Shown: positions 1-11,031 of the stretch, piece after piece
How positions within the stretch are numbered: the stretch's first letter is position 1
How the letters are laid out: the number at the start of each line of letters is the position of its first letter
Assembly (NCBI RefSeq): GCF_019320115.1
Contig: NC_089595.1
Location: 109,818,158 to 109,882,157 of the forward strand
Direction: 5' to 3'
Source: Miscanthus floridulus
Lineage: Eukaryota > Streptophyta > Magnoliopsida > Poales > Poaceae
DNA length: 64,000 nt
The notes under the pieces: model-generated
The model's database searches: none
What the model was told of the DNA's origin: nothing
The model's input: only the letters and a program-made list of their open reading frames with translations
Made by a program: the position numbers and the translations under genes

Positions 1-22
1 TTCTGAGCCCAAACCTGAGGTT

Positions 23-1452
23 TTGCTGTTTCATGGAGAAGCTTATGATGTTCATACTCATAACCATCCTCCTGATCCTAACCCACCCAATCTTGGCAAA
101 CTACCCAAGCAAAATTTTCCCATCTATGAGAGGGAGACTACTTGTCTGTGGATATCTCAGGCTGAGGATTACTTCGACATGTATGAAGTACCTCCATGCC
201 AGTGGGTCAAAATTTCTCACATGAACTTTCGTGGAGCAGCCGGTCACTGGATCGAGTCCATTCCCCAACCAGATCGCCTACCCTAGCCTGATTTCTGCAA
301 AATGCTCCACGATCGCTTTGGCTGTGATCAGTGTGACAAGCTTGTGCACCAAATGTTCCATATAAGCCAAACTTCCACTATCACTGACTATGTCGATCAT
401 TTTTTCATCCCTCTTTGATCAGCTTAAAGCCTATCAACCCAATCCTGACATCCATTACTTCACCACTTGTTTTGTGGATGGGTTACGGGATGATATCAAG
501 ATGGTTGTTACATTTGCAGCGCCCTTCTACTCTTGATACTGCGTACTCGTTGGCTCTATTGCAGGAGGAAGTGGTAGCTTCGACTCCAAAGACTGACACC
601 ACCAGGTTAGGGTTCAGACCACAGCACAAACCAGCGCTAGCACAGCCGCGGCTGCCTGGTGCTGACAGGGTGATGGGCAACAAGGCTCCTGCCAAGGGCC
701 AAGATGACAAGCTTTCAACACTTCGGGCCTACCGCCGTGCCCGGGGTCTCTGTGAAGTCTGCGCCAAGAAATGGGTGAGAGGACACAAATGTGTTGCTAC
801 TGTTTCACTGCAAGCAATACAAGAAGTTTGGGCTTTCTTCAATATTGAGCCAACCTCTGATGAACCTGATGAGCAATTACTTCTGGCCCTGTCACATGAT
901 GCTCGCACTATTCGGTTTCACGGCACTGTTCATGGGATTTCTGTTGTCGTGTTGATTGATTCTAGGAGTTCTTCGTCATTTCTGGCTGCTTCCATTACTG
1001 ATCAATTGCCTCAACTGGCTCAGGTTCCTGTGAAAGCTTCAGTGAAAATTGCTAATGGACTGATCTTGAGCTGTACATCTGCTATTCGGGACTGTCAGTT
1101 TTCTTTGCAGAGTCACCCATTCCAGCATGATTTAAAGATTCTTCAGTTGGACTCTTACGACCTGATTCTGGGCATGGACTGGCTCGAGCGATACAGCCCA
1201 ATGGAAATTCACTGGAAGGCTAAATGGATCTCTTACCTTGTGATGGTACTCAGTTGGTGCTTCATGGGCTTTCTGCCACATCTACAGCTGACATGGTTTT
1301 CCAATTGCTTTCAGTTGAGATGCTGTCCAATTCAGTTCAGTCAGATGTGTTACCATCAGACATTCAGCATATTCTTGATGCTTTTCCGTAAGTATTCACG
1401 GTGCCTGACAGCTTACCACCAAAGCGCGCCTGCGACCATGCTATACCGCTAA
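23..1452 (+). pseudogene. Ty3 gag and aspartic protease, broken
   Basis: The first frame (23-286) has the gag core look, with CLWISQAEDYF and GAAGHWIESIP. A frame change follows, and the 415-1452 frame carries the zinc-knuckle-proximal region (CEVCAKKWVRGHKC at about 755-792) and then the protease. The protease active site, normally D-S/T-G, reads DSRSSSSF (about 958-980), so the glycine is replaced. The downstream motif ILGMDWLERY (about 1165-1195) is typical of Ty3 protease ends. No single frame spans the unit. Confidence 0.75.
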
Positions 1453-3014
1453 TCAGTGGTGCTACACCTGTTAATGTTCGAGCCTATCGATACCCACCCC
1501 AACTGAAGGACGAAATTGACACACAAGTTCAGAGTATGCTAGCTCAAGGCTTAATCCAACCTAGCTCTTCGCCGTTTTCTTCACCCGTGTTGCTTGTTAG
1601 GAAGAAGGACGGTTCATGGCGCTTTTGTGTTGACTATCATTACTTGAATGCCTTGAAAGTCAAGTCTGTGTACCCAATCCCAGTGTTTGATCAGTTAGTG
1701 GATGAACTTGGACATGCTAAATGGTTTTCAATCTTGGACTTATACTCTGGTTACCACCGGATACGATTGCAACCAGGTGAAGAACATAAAACTACCTTCT
1801 CAACACATGCAGGGCATTATGAGTTTATTGTGGTTCCCTTTGGACTCTCTGGTGCACCGGGAACTTTCCAAGGTGCCATGAATGTCACTCTCAGCCCTTT
1901 ACTGCGCAAGTGTGTCATTGTATTTTTTGATGACATTTTGGTGTACAGCTCTTCCTATGAGGAACATTTACAACACTTACAACAAGTGCTAGATCTCCTC
2001 GCCAAAGACTGCTGGGTTGTCAAGATCAAGAAGTGCCAATTTGCCAAACAAGAGATACACTATCTGGGCCATGTTTTAAGTGGTGGAGGCGTTCATACCG
2101 ACCCCGCCAAGGTCATAGCGGTTCAAGAGTGGCCGCAGCCAGCCAACGTTCATGAGCTACGTGGATTCCTGGGTCTCGCCGGTTTGTACAGAAAGTTTGT
2201 CCCCAATTTTGCAGTTATAGCGAAGCCGCTCACTAACTTGCTCAAGAAACACACCTTATTTGTGTGGACCTCTGAACATTAATTGGCTTTCAATACTCTC
2301 AAGCAAGCTCTTTGTTCAGCACCGGTTCTGGGGATTCTAGATTTCTCACAAGTCTTTGCCATTGAGACTGACGCCTGTCAGACTGGTGTAGGGGCAGTGC
2401 TGTTGCAAAATGGCCACCCACTCGCTTATGTTAGCAAGCCATTGGGCGCCAAGAATCAGGGCCTTTCAACATATGAAAAATAATATCTAGCCATCTTGAT
2501 AGCAGTGGGTCAGTGGCGCTCTTACCTACAGCTGGCCGAGTTTGTTATCTACACTGATCAGAAAGCATTGATTCACCTCAATGATCAACGATTGCATACA
2601 GTTTGGCCGCAACGGGTATTCACCAAGTTATTGGGGCTGCAGTACCGTATCATCTATAAAAAGGGATGTGATAACAGTGCCGCTGATTCTCTGTTTCGCA
2701 GGGCACATCCTGAGGAAACCTGCTGTGCCATTTCTGTGATTACACCGCAATGGTTGGATGAAATCATCTCCGGGTATCAGCAAGATTCCCATGCAACTGC
2801 CTTGCTTGCTAAGTTAGCCACAAGTCCTGATGTCGTACCCAATTTCACCATTGACAAGGGGCTACTTAAGTTCAAGCAACGAATATGGGTCGACAACAAC
2901 CCTGCCTTGCAGCAGAAATTGATTCCGGCATTGCACAGTTTGCCAGTGGGGGACATTCAGGCGCGCCGGCAACCATCAAACGCATCTAGTCGCTTTTTGC
3001 TTGGCCCGACATGA
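1401..3014 (+). pseudogene. Ty3 reverse transcriptase and RNase H, broken
   Basis: The 1401-2282 frame has reverse-transcriptase blocks: VRKKDGSWRFCVDY, the ILDLYSGYHRIRL block, VPFGLSGAPGTFQ, and an intact catalytic FFDDILVYS (about 1925-1950). The Ty3 linker FLGLAGLYRKFVPNF follows. A TAA at 2280 and another at 2481 interrupt RNase H, which otherwise shows ETDACQTGVGAVLLQ and a YTDQKALIHL block. Both stops look like CAA-to-TAA changes. Polymerase residues survive but the polyprotein is cut several times. Confidence 0.85.
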
Positions 3015-4292
3015 AGAAACTTATTACTGCCTTTGTCTAGAGCTGCCCAACATGTCAGCAAGCCAAATAGGAACGAGTCAAATATCTAGGGCTGTTACAG
3101 CCACTGGCAACTCCTTCGGCTGCATGGCAGGTTATATCCATGGACTTTGTTGAGGGTTTACCAATTTCTCATGGATTCAATTGCATCTTAGTAGTGGTTG
3201 ACCTCTTCTCCAAGTACAGTCATTTTGTCGCTTTGAAGCATCCATTCAGTGCGCTATATGTTGCTAAGATATTCATGCAGCACATATATCGTCTCCATGA
3301 TCTTCCAGCAGCCTTAGTGTGAGATCGTGATCGGATCTTCACTAGCCAGCTTTGGCGCGAGTTGTTCCGTTTGGCAGGAGTCGATCTTCGTCTTAGTTCC
3401 ACATATCATCCGCAGTCTGACGGACAAACGGAACGAGTGAATCCATGCATGGAAACCTTCCTCCGCTGTTTTGCTAATGTTGTTACGAGCAAGTGGTTTG
3501 ATTGGCTGCATCTTGTAGAATACTGGTATAATATAACTTGGCATTCGACAATTAACAGATCTCCATTTGAAGCCTTGTATGGTCAGTCTCCCAGGCAGCT
3601 CCGTATTGATTCCACCTCTGCCTGTTCAGTTGATACTCTTGATGACTGGCTTCAGCAGAAATCAGCTATGCAGTCTCTGATACAGCACCAGCTTAGCCGT
3701 GCCAAGAACCAGATGAAGACTCAAGCTGACAAGAACCGCACTCAACGTTCATTCAGCGTGGGTACATGGGTTTACATCAAATTGCAACCCTATATCCAGA
3801 GTTCTGTCGCAGCACGAGCCAATCAAAAGCTTGCTTATCGCTTCTTCGGCCCTTTCCTGATCACTGACAAAGTTGGAACTGTGGCTTACAAGCTGAAGCT
3901 GTCGGATTCATCTTTCATCCACCCGGTGTTTCATGTTTCTCAATTGAAGGTGGCGGTACCAGTAACCCATACTGCTCAACCATTACCCTCTTCACTCGAT
4001 GGTTTGCAGGTTCCTGAGCGCGTGCTGTAGAAACGCGTCGCCAAGGTCGGTGCCGACATCCGTCTTCAAGCTCTCATCTAGTGTCAGGCATGCCATCTTC
4101 TCTGGCCACCTGGGAAGATATGGAGGAGGGGATGTCAGCATCCGTACCACTACATCAACAACCCAGGAGGATAACGGGAACGACGATGGCCAGCCTGATG
4201 TTCACGGAGACATTCAAGCCGAGCATGGGCCGCGTCGAGGAGGGCGTGACCGCAGGCCCAACATACGAGTCCATGGGCCGGAGGGGAAGTGA
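3015..4292 (+). pseudogene. Ty3 integrase and C-terminal chromodomain-like tail, broken
   Basis: Integrase core motifs are visible: MDFVEGLPISHGF, VVVDLFSKYSHFVAL, a stop (TGA, about 3320) just before DRDRIFTSQLW, then the strand with YHPQSDGQTERVN and NRSPFEALYG. The GPFLITDKVG and HPVFHVSQLK segments are the Ty3 integrase C-terminus. After a TAG at 4028 the sequence reads as a degraded chromodomain-like stretch with TWEDME. The last frame ends with the N.RVHGPE motif and its stop overlaps the start of the LTR at 4290. Confidence 0.8.
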
Positions 4293-4523
4293 CCGACCAC
4301 CAGCTGGCGAGAGTGCCGTATCAGTATATGTAATCGGAGAGAGAGAGGGAGGAGGATAACAATTATTATAAACAAACTCTGTAACTCTCAAGCACTCCTC
4401 TGTTCTTTGTCTAAGAACCCATCCTTCCCCAGAATTCCTGCTTGTTCTTCTGTTGATTACTTGCTATCCTGTATCCCCTACTCTTCTGCTTACACTATCA
4501 ACATCTGCTGCTCCAACGGTGCA
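4290..4523 (+). repeat. 3' LTR of the Reina-like element
   Basis: It starts TGACCG immediately after the polypurine tract. The best end is CGGTGCA at 4517-4523, an imperfect inverted partner of the start, giving 234 bases. The start is well supported; the end is a judgement, because the other LTR is not in the window. Confidence 0.55.
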
Positions 4524-5577
4524 GCACTAACCACGCCGTTTACAACAAGCCGGGTCAGAGAGTCTCAGAGAGGCCACCTGGGCACCTGGCCACGGTTACA
4601 CCACGCAGGAAGGACGGCAGACGAATGGTTCAGGTTCATTTCATCGTTCATTCGTTTGTTCCAGAACAACTCGCTCGATCACCGCCCACGTGTCCAACGT
4701 GATCGATTGATTCGGCAGCTCAGTCCACGCGCAGCGCAGGCACAGCAAGCACGGCGTGTTCATAGCCTGGTGCTGGTAGTACTAATATTATTCTGCCCGT
4801 TCAGGTCACCACTGCATCTGCATCTAGCTAGGGGCAGGTTCCCGGCAGCTTCGTCGGCGACATTCTTTACGACGAACTGATGATGGATCATGTGAATGTC
4901 AGCTGCTGATCAGCTTGAGCCGGTGGAATTATTCGCGTCGCGCGGGCAGGTTCCGTGGTCAACTCGCACCTATCCTTTTCGTCGATCTCTTTAACTATCT
5001 ATACTCTGCGTAGTCATTAACTTTTCAGACGGGATTGTCTCTGTCAGTGCGGTTTAGAGTTGCCGAGTTCAGAAGATTGGATGTGAACTTGAGGAAGACT
5101 TTGTTTTATATGGAGGAACCGGTCCTGGAAACCTGTGTGATCTAATCTAGCATGAGTTTATCGAGTCGTTTTGTCGGCCGATTATTATTGTTTTTAATAA
5201 AAAAACGTCGGTCGATTAGGTGTCCAATTTAGAAAAATTCCCATCGAATTGTTTGTTGAGTTTTCGTAATTGGAGTCTTTGGACTTGTTGCCTGCCGAAT
5301 GTTTCCACCGAAAGATGGAGAAACTTACACTGAATTTCAATTCATGTCTGTGAGGCACCACCACCCAGCCTCGGCGATGTAAAAGATGATCCCTGCAATT
5401 GCGTCGAAATGTACTAGTTACGCTATCCCTTGACTTCAGATGAAAAAGAAGGAATCTTTCTTGTCCACTGCTGTACTGCTGTGTGCCTGAAATAGCCAAA
5501 GAACCAACAGACGACACACAGTGTGTTGCACACACTCCCCGCTGCCCTGGCATCTGGTGACTGGTATCTATCACCGC
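4524..5577. other. Non-coding stretch, no gene seen
   Basis: Mixed-composition DNA with a CACGTG core near 4687. Reading frames here lack recognisable domains and codon structure. Nothing supportable beyond ordinary intergenic sequence. Confidence 0.5.
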
Positions 5578-5700
5578 AGGGCATGTTCGGCTGGCATTAA
5601 ACCGGCTGATAAGTCGACTGAAACTATTTTGTTGTGAGAGAAAAATACTGTAGATTCTAGCTGATAAGCCGGCTGATACAGTTTTCTATAAACAAAAAGG
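5578..5700. repeat. Grass MITE-like repeat (CCGGCTGATAAG type)
   Basis: The block contains TTCGGCTGGC and CCGGCTGATAAG near its left end, the central GTGAGAGAAAAATACTGTAG segment, and a second GATAAGCCGGCTGAT near its right end. I recognise this as a short non-autonomous DNA-transposon repeat common in grasses. The exact ends and the target-site duplication are not clear, so superfamily is left open. Confidence 0.6.
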
Positions 5701-6535
5701 ATACAGGTAAACCAGCAACCACATTAGGTGCTACGCACGTTTAAGTTATGCATGCAGAGGTAGATTGATACACCAATCCAATCCAATAAGCAGACAAAGG
5801 GAGACTGTATCTTAGACCCGTCTTGCAGTCCAGAATAAGTAAGAAAAATATAGAGACGAAAGGACTCGTCTGTGTACCAACTGCCGACGAAGTCACAAAA
5901 CTGGACAGTTTAAAATGGTGGAACTGGGTTAAGAGAATTCTTACTCGTACATCAGACTACGAAATTCAGCAATACGGAGATATGTGCTGCTCGTTTAGTC
6001 CGGAGCTTGGTGCAATTACTCCCTGTGTCAAAATAAACTACACCTATACTACCATGGATTCCATTCTTGCCAAAGTTTATACTATATGACGATATTGCAG
6101 AAGATAGGTCAATGTTCTTGCATCAAAGCTGGTTGGCGAATAGCGACCTCTTTCTACATGAGCCTCACGGGGAAATTCCTAGCAAAACCCTGACACGCAT
6201 TGGATTTGTACCATATTCTCTACTCTATCTACACAACAAAATATACTAAACATCGTCTAACTCAGAAAACGTCGGTACGGTTTTGACTCGACAACTCCGA
6301 GAGACCCCGAACCACCACCTAACTCCCAGATAGAAGCAGTGGCGCACTGCAAAGTGTTGGCTACCCTAGCAGAGCACTCGCCACTGCCCACTGGGCAACC
6401 TTGCAACTGTGCAAGTGCAGCCCGCGACGAGCTTGCCGAGGACGAACCGCCGCTCCAACGCGTTGGCGCGTTGCGGTGGGGAGTCTCGGGACGCATTGTA
6501 CGCGAATGGGAAGCGAGCGGGCGCACTTTCCGTCA
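5701..6535. other. Non-coding stretch upstream of the DUF4228 gene
   Basis: AT-rich until about 6250, then rising in GC toward the gene. Short open frames (for example 5823-6089) show no domain I recognise and are probably chance. Confidence 0.4.
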
Positions 6536-6562
6536 CGCGGCGGCGGCGGCGGCGGCGGCGGC
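6536..6562. repeat. (CGG)n microsatellite
   Basis: About nine GGC/CGG units in a row in the GC-rich region roughly 560 bases upstream of the DUF4228 start codon. Such trinucleotide runs are common near grass gene 5' ends. Confidence 0.9.
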
Positions 6563-6961
6563 TAACTCCCAGGTCCCAGCTCCAGCTGCCAGCCCGCATC
6601 AGCAGCGGCGCGTCCCGCCCCGAGTGAGTCCCGAGCGAGAGAACCCCCAGCCAGCCGGGCAACCACCGAGACCCCACCAAGTCCCACGCGCAATCCCAAT
6701 CCACCGCGCCAAACGCAACCCCAGCCGACCGACCCACCCCGCATCATCATGAACGGAACGGGCCCGACACGAGCGACCCCAAGTGGAGCCAGGAAGGAAG
6801 GCCTTGCGTTACGCGCTGACACCGCCACCCGCCAGGCGCCACCAAACCACACGCATCCTTTCCCTCTCCACTTGGCGTTTGCCGTCATCCATCCATCACC
6901 TTCTCCTACTCGCCTTCGGCCTTCGCCCACACGCGTTTCCAAGCGCTTCTTCCGCCCGCGC

Positions 6962-6968
6962 TATATAA
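6962..6968 (+). promoter_or_regulatory. TATA box of the DUF4228 gene
   Basis: TATATAA sits in a GC-rich context 153 bases before the chosen ATG. Transcription would be expected to begin near 6992-7000, leaving a 5' UTR of about 120-130 bases. This supports starting the protein at 7121 and not at the longer in-frame ATG at 6749, which lies upstream of the TATA box. Confidence 0.7.
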
Positions 6969-7120
6969 CCCGCGGCCTCCCCGGCCAGGCAGCCTCATAC
7001 TCATACATACCCAGCCACCACCACGATCTCCGCAGCGATCTCATCTCAGTTCTCACAAGTCTGTCCGTCCGAGTGCGTGCGTCAACCACAGTTCGACCCG
7101 CCTGGTCTCCCCCACCGGCC

Positions 7121-7669
7121 ATGGGCAACTACATGTCGTGCACGCTGGCCAAGGCGCCGGGGCACGGCGGCGTCAAGTGCGCGAGGGTGATACTCCCCGA
7201 CGGCGGCGTCAGGCAGGTGCCGCTGCCGGCGACGGCGGCGGAGCTGATGATGGACGCGCCGGGCCACTTCCTCGTCGACGCGCGCGCCGCGGGCCTCGGG
7301 GCGCGCCTCGCCGCGCTGCCCGCGGACAAGGAGCTCGAGCTCGGCGCCGTGTACGCGACTTTCCCAATGAAGCGCCTGGGCACGCCGCTGGCGCCCGTCG
7401 ACGTGGCGCGCCTCGCCGCCGCGGCCACCAGGGAGGCCCGCCGGTCCTCCGCCAAGGTGGCCAACGCCGTCGTCGTGGCGCCGCCGGTGGCCGAGGTGGA
7501 GGCGGTGACGGAGGACGCGCCCAGGCTGCGGCTCGAGGAGATGCTGGACGACGCGGCGGCCACGGAGATCTGCGAGTTGAAGCACCGGGCCAGCAATGCC
7601 CGGTCAAGGAGACCGACGCTGGAGACCATAGAGGAGGAGAATTACATGTCGTCGAGATTTATAGCCTAG
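7121..7669 (+). CDS. DUF4228 (PADRE) domain protein, 182 aa, single exon
   Basis: The protein starts MGNYMSC, a likely N-myristoylation (Gly2) and palmitoylation (Cys) signal, which would place it at membranes. Next comes the family core: a strand-rich segment with VKCARVILPDGGVRQV (about residues 18-33), a helix with TAAELM, a PGHFLVD motif (about 46-52), and ELGAVYATFPMKRLG (about 74-88). The C-terminus carries RRPTLETIEEE, the short motif typical of this plant family. Members respond to stress and pathogens, but the biochemical role is unknown. Length is normal and the frame is intact. Codons are strongly GC-rich, as in many grass single-exon genes. The ATG is chosen for the myristoylation signal and the TATA position. 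I consider this a functional host gene. Confidence 0.9.
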   Translation: MGNYMSCTLAKAPGHGGVKCARVILPDGGVRQVPLPATAAELMMDAPGHFLVDARAAGLGARLAALPADKELELGAVYATFPMKRLGTPLAPVDVARLAAAATREARRSSAKVANAVVVAPPVAEVEAVTEDAPRLRLEEMLDDAAATEICELKHRASNARSRRPTLETIEEENYMSSRFIA

Positions 7670-8443
7670 AGCTAAGCTACTAAGGCATGCATGGCGTGGC
7701 AAAGCTTTTTTGATATTTTGTGATTCAAGCATGTGCTTCTCTTCTCCGTTTCATCTTTTGGAGCATTTTCAGTTCAACTGAATGAAGCTCCAAAATATAT
7801 GTGATGGAAAGTAGGTAAAATGTACAGCCATTTTTGTAAAAAATATACATATATGAAGTATACAATTACTAGGTCAGGCTTTTCAGTCGCTTAGCTTTCT
7901 TCTCTTGTGCAATTGTCTCGTTTCAAATTCTCCTGCTTAGAGTGGAATGGCCGGTTGCTTTCAATTTCCCCATATCATGTCTTTGTAATCAGTTGAATGA
8001 GCAAATATCTTCAGGAGAAGAAGAGATTGGTTCCACACTTTGACCGTACAAATAGGCGCCACAAGTTATTGCACCTATTACAGCTAAATAGTAGCCTATA
8101 TTTGATGCCTTTATTGCTTGTTAGTATTAGTAACATTGAGCGCCGCAGAAGCTGCATACTTTCAAGTGATATAATGTTTATCCCATTCTTCCCGTAATAA
8201 TAGAAGCAAGTAATAAGGTGCTTATACTAAACTTTTCTCAAAGAATATTCATAACTTTTGCTCGCGTAAATGTTGTCCTCAAATAATGTCTTATGCCATA
8301 TATGCAACCAATTTAGAAAATTACCAATCAGTATCGCTTTTTAGTATATGTTGAACTTAAGCATGTATGTTGATTTTGCAGGTAGATTCACCTGGGTAAA
8401 AAAATTTCCACAGCATAATAGCTCTGCATGTTTCAGTGACTAC

Positions 8444-8445
<2 letters not shown>
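7670..8445. other. 3' flank of the DUF4228 gene
   Basis: AT-rich sequence with poly(A)-signal-like AATGAA near 7779. No canonical AATAAA stands out and no further gene is seen. Confidence 0.45.

Positions 8446-8522
<77 letters not shown>
8446..8522. repeat. (TA)n microsatellite
   Basis: About 38 perfect TA units. Length is likely to vary between individuals. Confidence 0.98.
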
Positions 8523-8524
<2 letters not shown>

Positions 8525-9000
8525 ATAATTGCACAGCGCTAAAGACCAAAACCAAATCATTCTGAACTGGAGAGATCAGTCCTGGACAAACATGGCGATA
8601 TGAAAGGGACAAATTTTAGAGAGGAGTATATAATACGTATACTATACATTGCGCAGGACATAAAGAACAAAACAAAACTTGTAACAATGATTTCAACATC
8701 CCTGACAAGCATTCTCAGAAAACGACATTCAAAACATGCATGATGTCCGTGAGGACTAGGAATAGCATGAGAACTATATGCGACTACGACCGCATATCCT
8801 AATTAAATATATGTTCATTAAAATTCTACTAGCAAAAAGAAGCCATTTAGTTTCGTAAACTTTTTGTTTTGTTTTGACCATCCTATCTAAAAACTTGTAT
8901 AGGTTGAGTTCAAAATATAAGTCCGTGGTCACAAACTTATCACAAAACTTGCGTTCGTAATATATGACTATCCGGATTTAAAATAAGATTTATGTATAAG
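8523..9000. other. AT-rich non-coding stretch
   Basis: Nothing coding is recognisable. The last part (about 8860-9000) resembles MITE-type filler and borders the left arm of the large inverted repeat. Confidence 0.4.
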
Positions 9001-10989
9001 AGACTTTTTACAGTGGTTGGGGATAACTCTACAAAATAATCATTTTGGTTGATTTTATTTGTCGAAGGGTAGTAACATGGTCATTGCACGTCCCCTCCGC
9101 CTCCATCCCCACCCACGCCCACCGAAGGGCTCCACCCGCCCGGTCACCCCACGCATCCGGGTGCCGCTTCCCCGTGCGACGCGGGACGAGGCTCGTGGGT
9201 CGCGACCAACGCGCCACCGCCGTCTTTGTCGCCGCCTCGGTCACCTCCTCCGCCGTCACCTCCTCTGTCCTTACCTCGGCCGCCTCTGCCATCGGTCCCC
9301 TCCGCCATCGGTCCCCTCGCCGTCCTCACCTCAATTGCTGTCGTCATCGGTCGCCCACCCGCCGTGATACAACGTGTTCTCGCTCTGCGGCGTCACACCT
9401 GGCCCCGAGAAGGTACTCGTTCCCTTCTGCTTCACTTGATTTCTTAGTCAATCTGGACTTACAGAGCAAATCTCGCATCTTGTTCTTGTACTGCAAGATC
9501 TAGGTCTGAACTGTTTGACAAATTGTAGATCACGAGCATTAGTTTAATTACTATGATGCATGGATTAGGCTTTCAGCTATTGTGACAGCTTTATGCTGGC
9601 AATCGTTATTAATTTAGGTCCACATGAGCGAACTGTTGGGGGTGTTGATGACACCCGCACATGTGATGGCTGGTTCAATTGCATGTCGAATCCCATGTTG
9701 TGGAGCCAAATCTTAATTTTAGTATGGCTTGTTCATCTTGTTGCGGAGCTTAAAAATAGCAGCCGATCTAGCAATTTGTTCACCAAATCCAAATAAGATA
9801 ACTTCCCAGTGTGCAACTTGACTAGCATATATGATGATAATCAGCGCTGCTAAATTTCCTTTCTGTCATTCTACTTGTTTTGTGGTACAAATAAAGTAGT
9901 ACATGACTTCTTGCAATTGTAGATCATAGGATTAATTGGTTGCCAGCATAAAGCTCTTGTTCATCCTTCGTTATTTTTCTAGGATTTGGATTTTAGCAGC
10001 AACTCCATTCTTTTGCTGCAACATCATAAATCCTTGTGCATTATTGTGCAGCAACTCTGCCACTCTTCCTCTTCTTGCGGCTAATTCGACTAGAGTGGAG
10101 ATTCATCCAGGAATTGATAGTTATCTTCTTTTCTTGGTAAAAAGAACTCAATTTCTAAAATTTGAATGGATTGAGGATTGTTAGTTGTGTTTCTAGGATG
10201 ATTACTTGGCAAGAGACACATACCTCTGATCCATTCCAAGCTTCTCCATGTGTGTAGGCCTGTAAGGAGCATCATATAGTTTGCATTCACCTGTTCATTT
10301 CTGGATCTAGAATTGACAGCAGAGCAATCAGTACTGGGTTCATTGATAAATTGATATCTGATGGTGCCTGGTCGAAAAGGGTCACTTTCTTTTTAGATGA
10401 AGAACAATGGCTTTTCGTTAGTTGTTAGTCACTGCATTAATATATGACTAAGTGGATTCCAGCTTCTTGTATTAGCTACAGTATGTTTTAGTTGTTTGTT
10501 TGCAGCCACACCTGCAGCATAGAAAAGCTGCAGCGAGCACTCTATTTGTAGGAAAATACTTATTACTAGAAAGTTTACTGATGAATTATTTTAACTAGGA
10601 ATGTTCTGAAAGGCAGAGTTCAGTTTCCTATAGCTCTTACCTTTAGAGCTAGCTAATGAAATGTTTGGATTGCGATCATGTGCTGCGTCTATTCTGATAT
10701 TCTCTATCATGAGTAGTTTCACTGAAAAACAGTTGTGCTTTCTAACAAACTCTTACCAGAAATAACCTTGTTGTGCCTTTTGTATTTCAGGCATTCTGCT
10801 TCCAGCAACTCAGGCCTCAAATAAGGTGTCAATGCTGAAGGTAAACATAACAAAATCGCAAACTGCTGCTATCCGATCTTTAACTTTAATCTTTTTATTA
10901 TTTCTCATCTTTTTAAATTAAATTAACATTTGAAAAGTCTGAGTTGGTGGTGCTTTATTTCTATAGTATTCATGCTTCGACTTAACATT
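9001..10989 (+). repeat. Left arm of a ~4-kb inverted repeat
   Basis: Read on the + strand, this arm matches the reverse complement of 11032-13056 almost along its full length. Outer homology starts near AGAC.TTTTAC.GTGG and runs to ATTCATGCTTCGACTTAACATT at the centre. Differences are scattered substitutions plus small indels in the CCTCCGCC-rich part, so the arms have diverged since duplication. Arm limits were set by eye and may be off by tens of bases at the outer end. Confidence 0.9.
9074..10841 (+). pseudogene. Exon-like gene fragment inside the left arm
   Basis: A GC-rich coding-like stretch begins at ATG 9074 and ends at a good splice donor (GAGAAG/GTACTC at about 9411/9412). A second exon-like piece, about 10791-10841, is bounded by TTTCAG and by GAAG/GTAAAC. 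The right arm has an inverted copy of both. No protein family is recognisable and the GC-rich part differs by indels between arms, so this is better seen as a captured or decayed gene fragment. An alternative is a 5' UTR exon of a non-coding transcript. Confidence 0.3.
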
Positions 10990-11031
10990 TGAATCATGCT
11001 TCGACTTAACATTTGAAAAGTCTGAGTTGAT

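Larger units (their letters stand above)
1..4523 (+). mobile_element. Decayed Ty3 (Reina-like chromovirus) retrotransposon, 3' part
   Basis: The reading frames run gag, protease, reverse transcriptase, RNase H, integrase in the Ty3 order and are broken by stops and frameshifts. A purine-rich tract (GGAGGGGAAG, 4280-4289) lies directly before a TG that begins a short 3' LTR. The 5' LTR and 5' leader lie outside the window, so no target-site duplication can be checked. The short LTR and the degenerate chromodomain-like tail fit the Reina clade; this clade call is inference from memory of the family. The element cannot be autonomous in this state. Confidence 0.85.

Noticed and set aside
6749..7120. 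N-terminal extension of the DUF4228 frame (306 codons from 6749)
   Set aside because: It starts upstream of a good TATA box, lacks family similarity, and the family's MGN start is at 7121.
7082..7607. Long minus-strand and second-frame ORFs over the DUF4228 gene
   Set aside because: GC-rich codon shadows: arginine/alanine/proline-rich, no domains, fully overlapping a clear gene.
8348..8560. Tyr-Ile repeat proteins on both strands
   Set aside because: Pure translation of the TA microsatellite.
9936..10184. 82-codon ORF, with a near-identical inverted copy at 12103-11855
   Set aside because: The duplication is explained by the large inverted repeat. The sequence is AT-rich, intron-like, with no domain.
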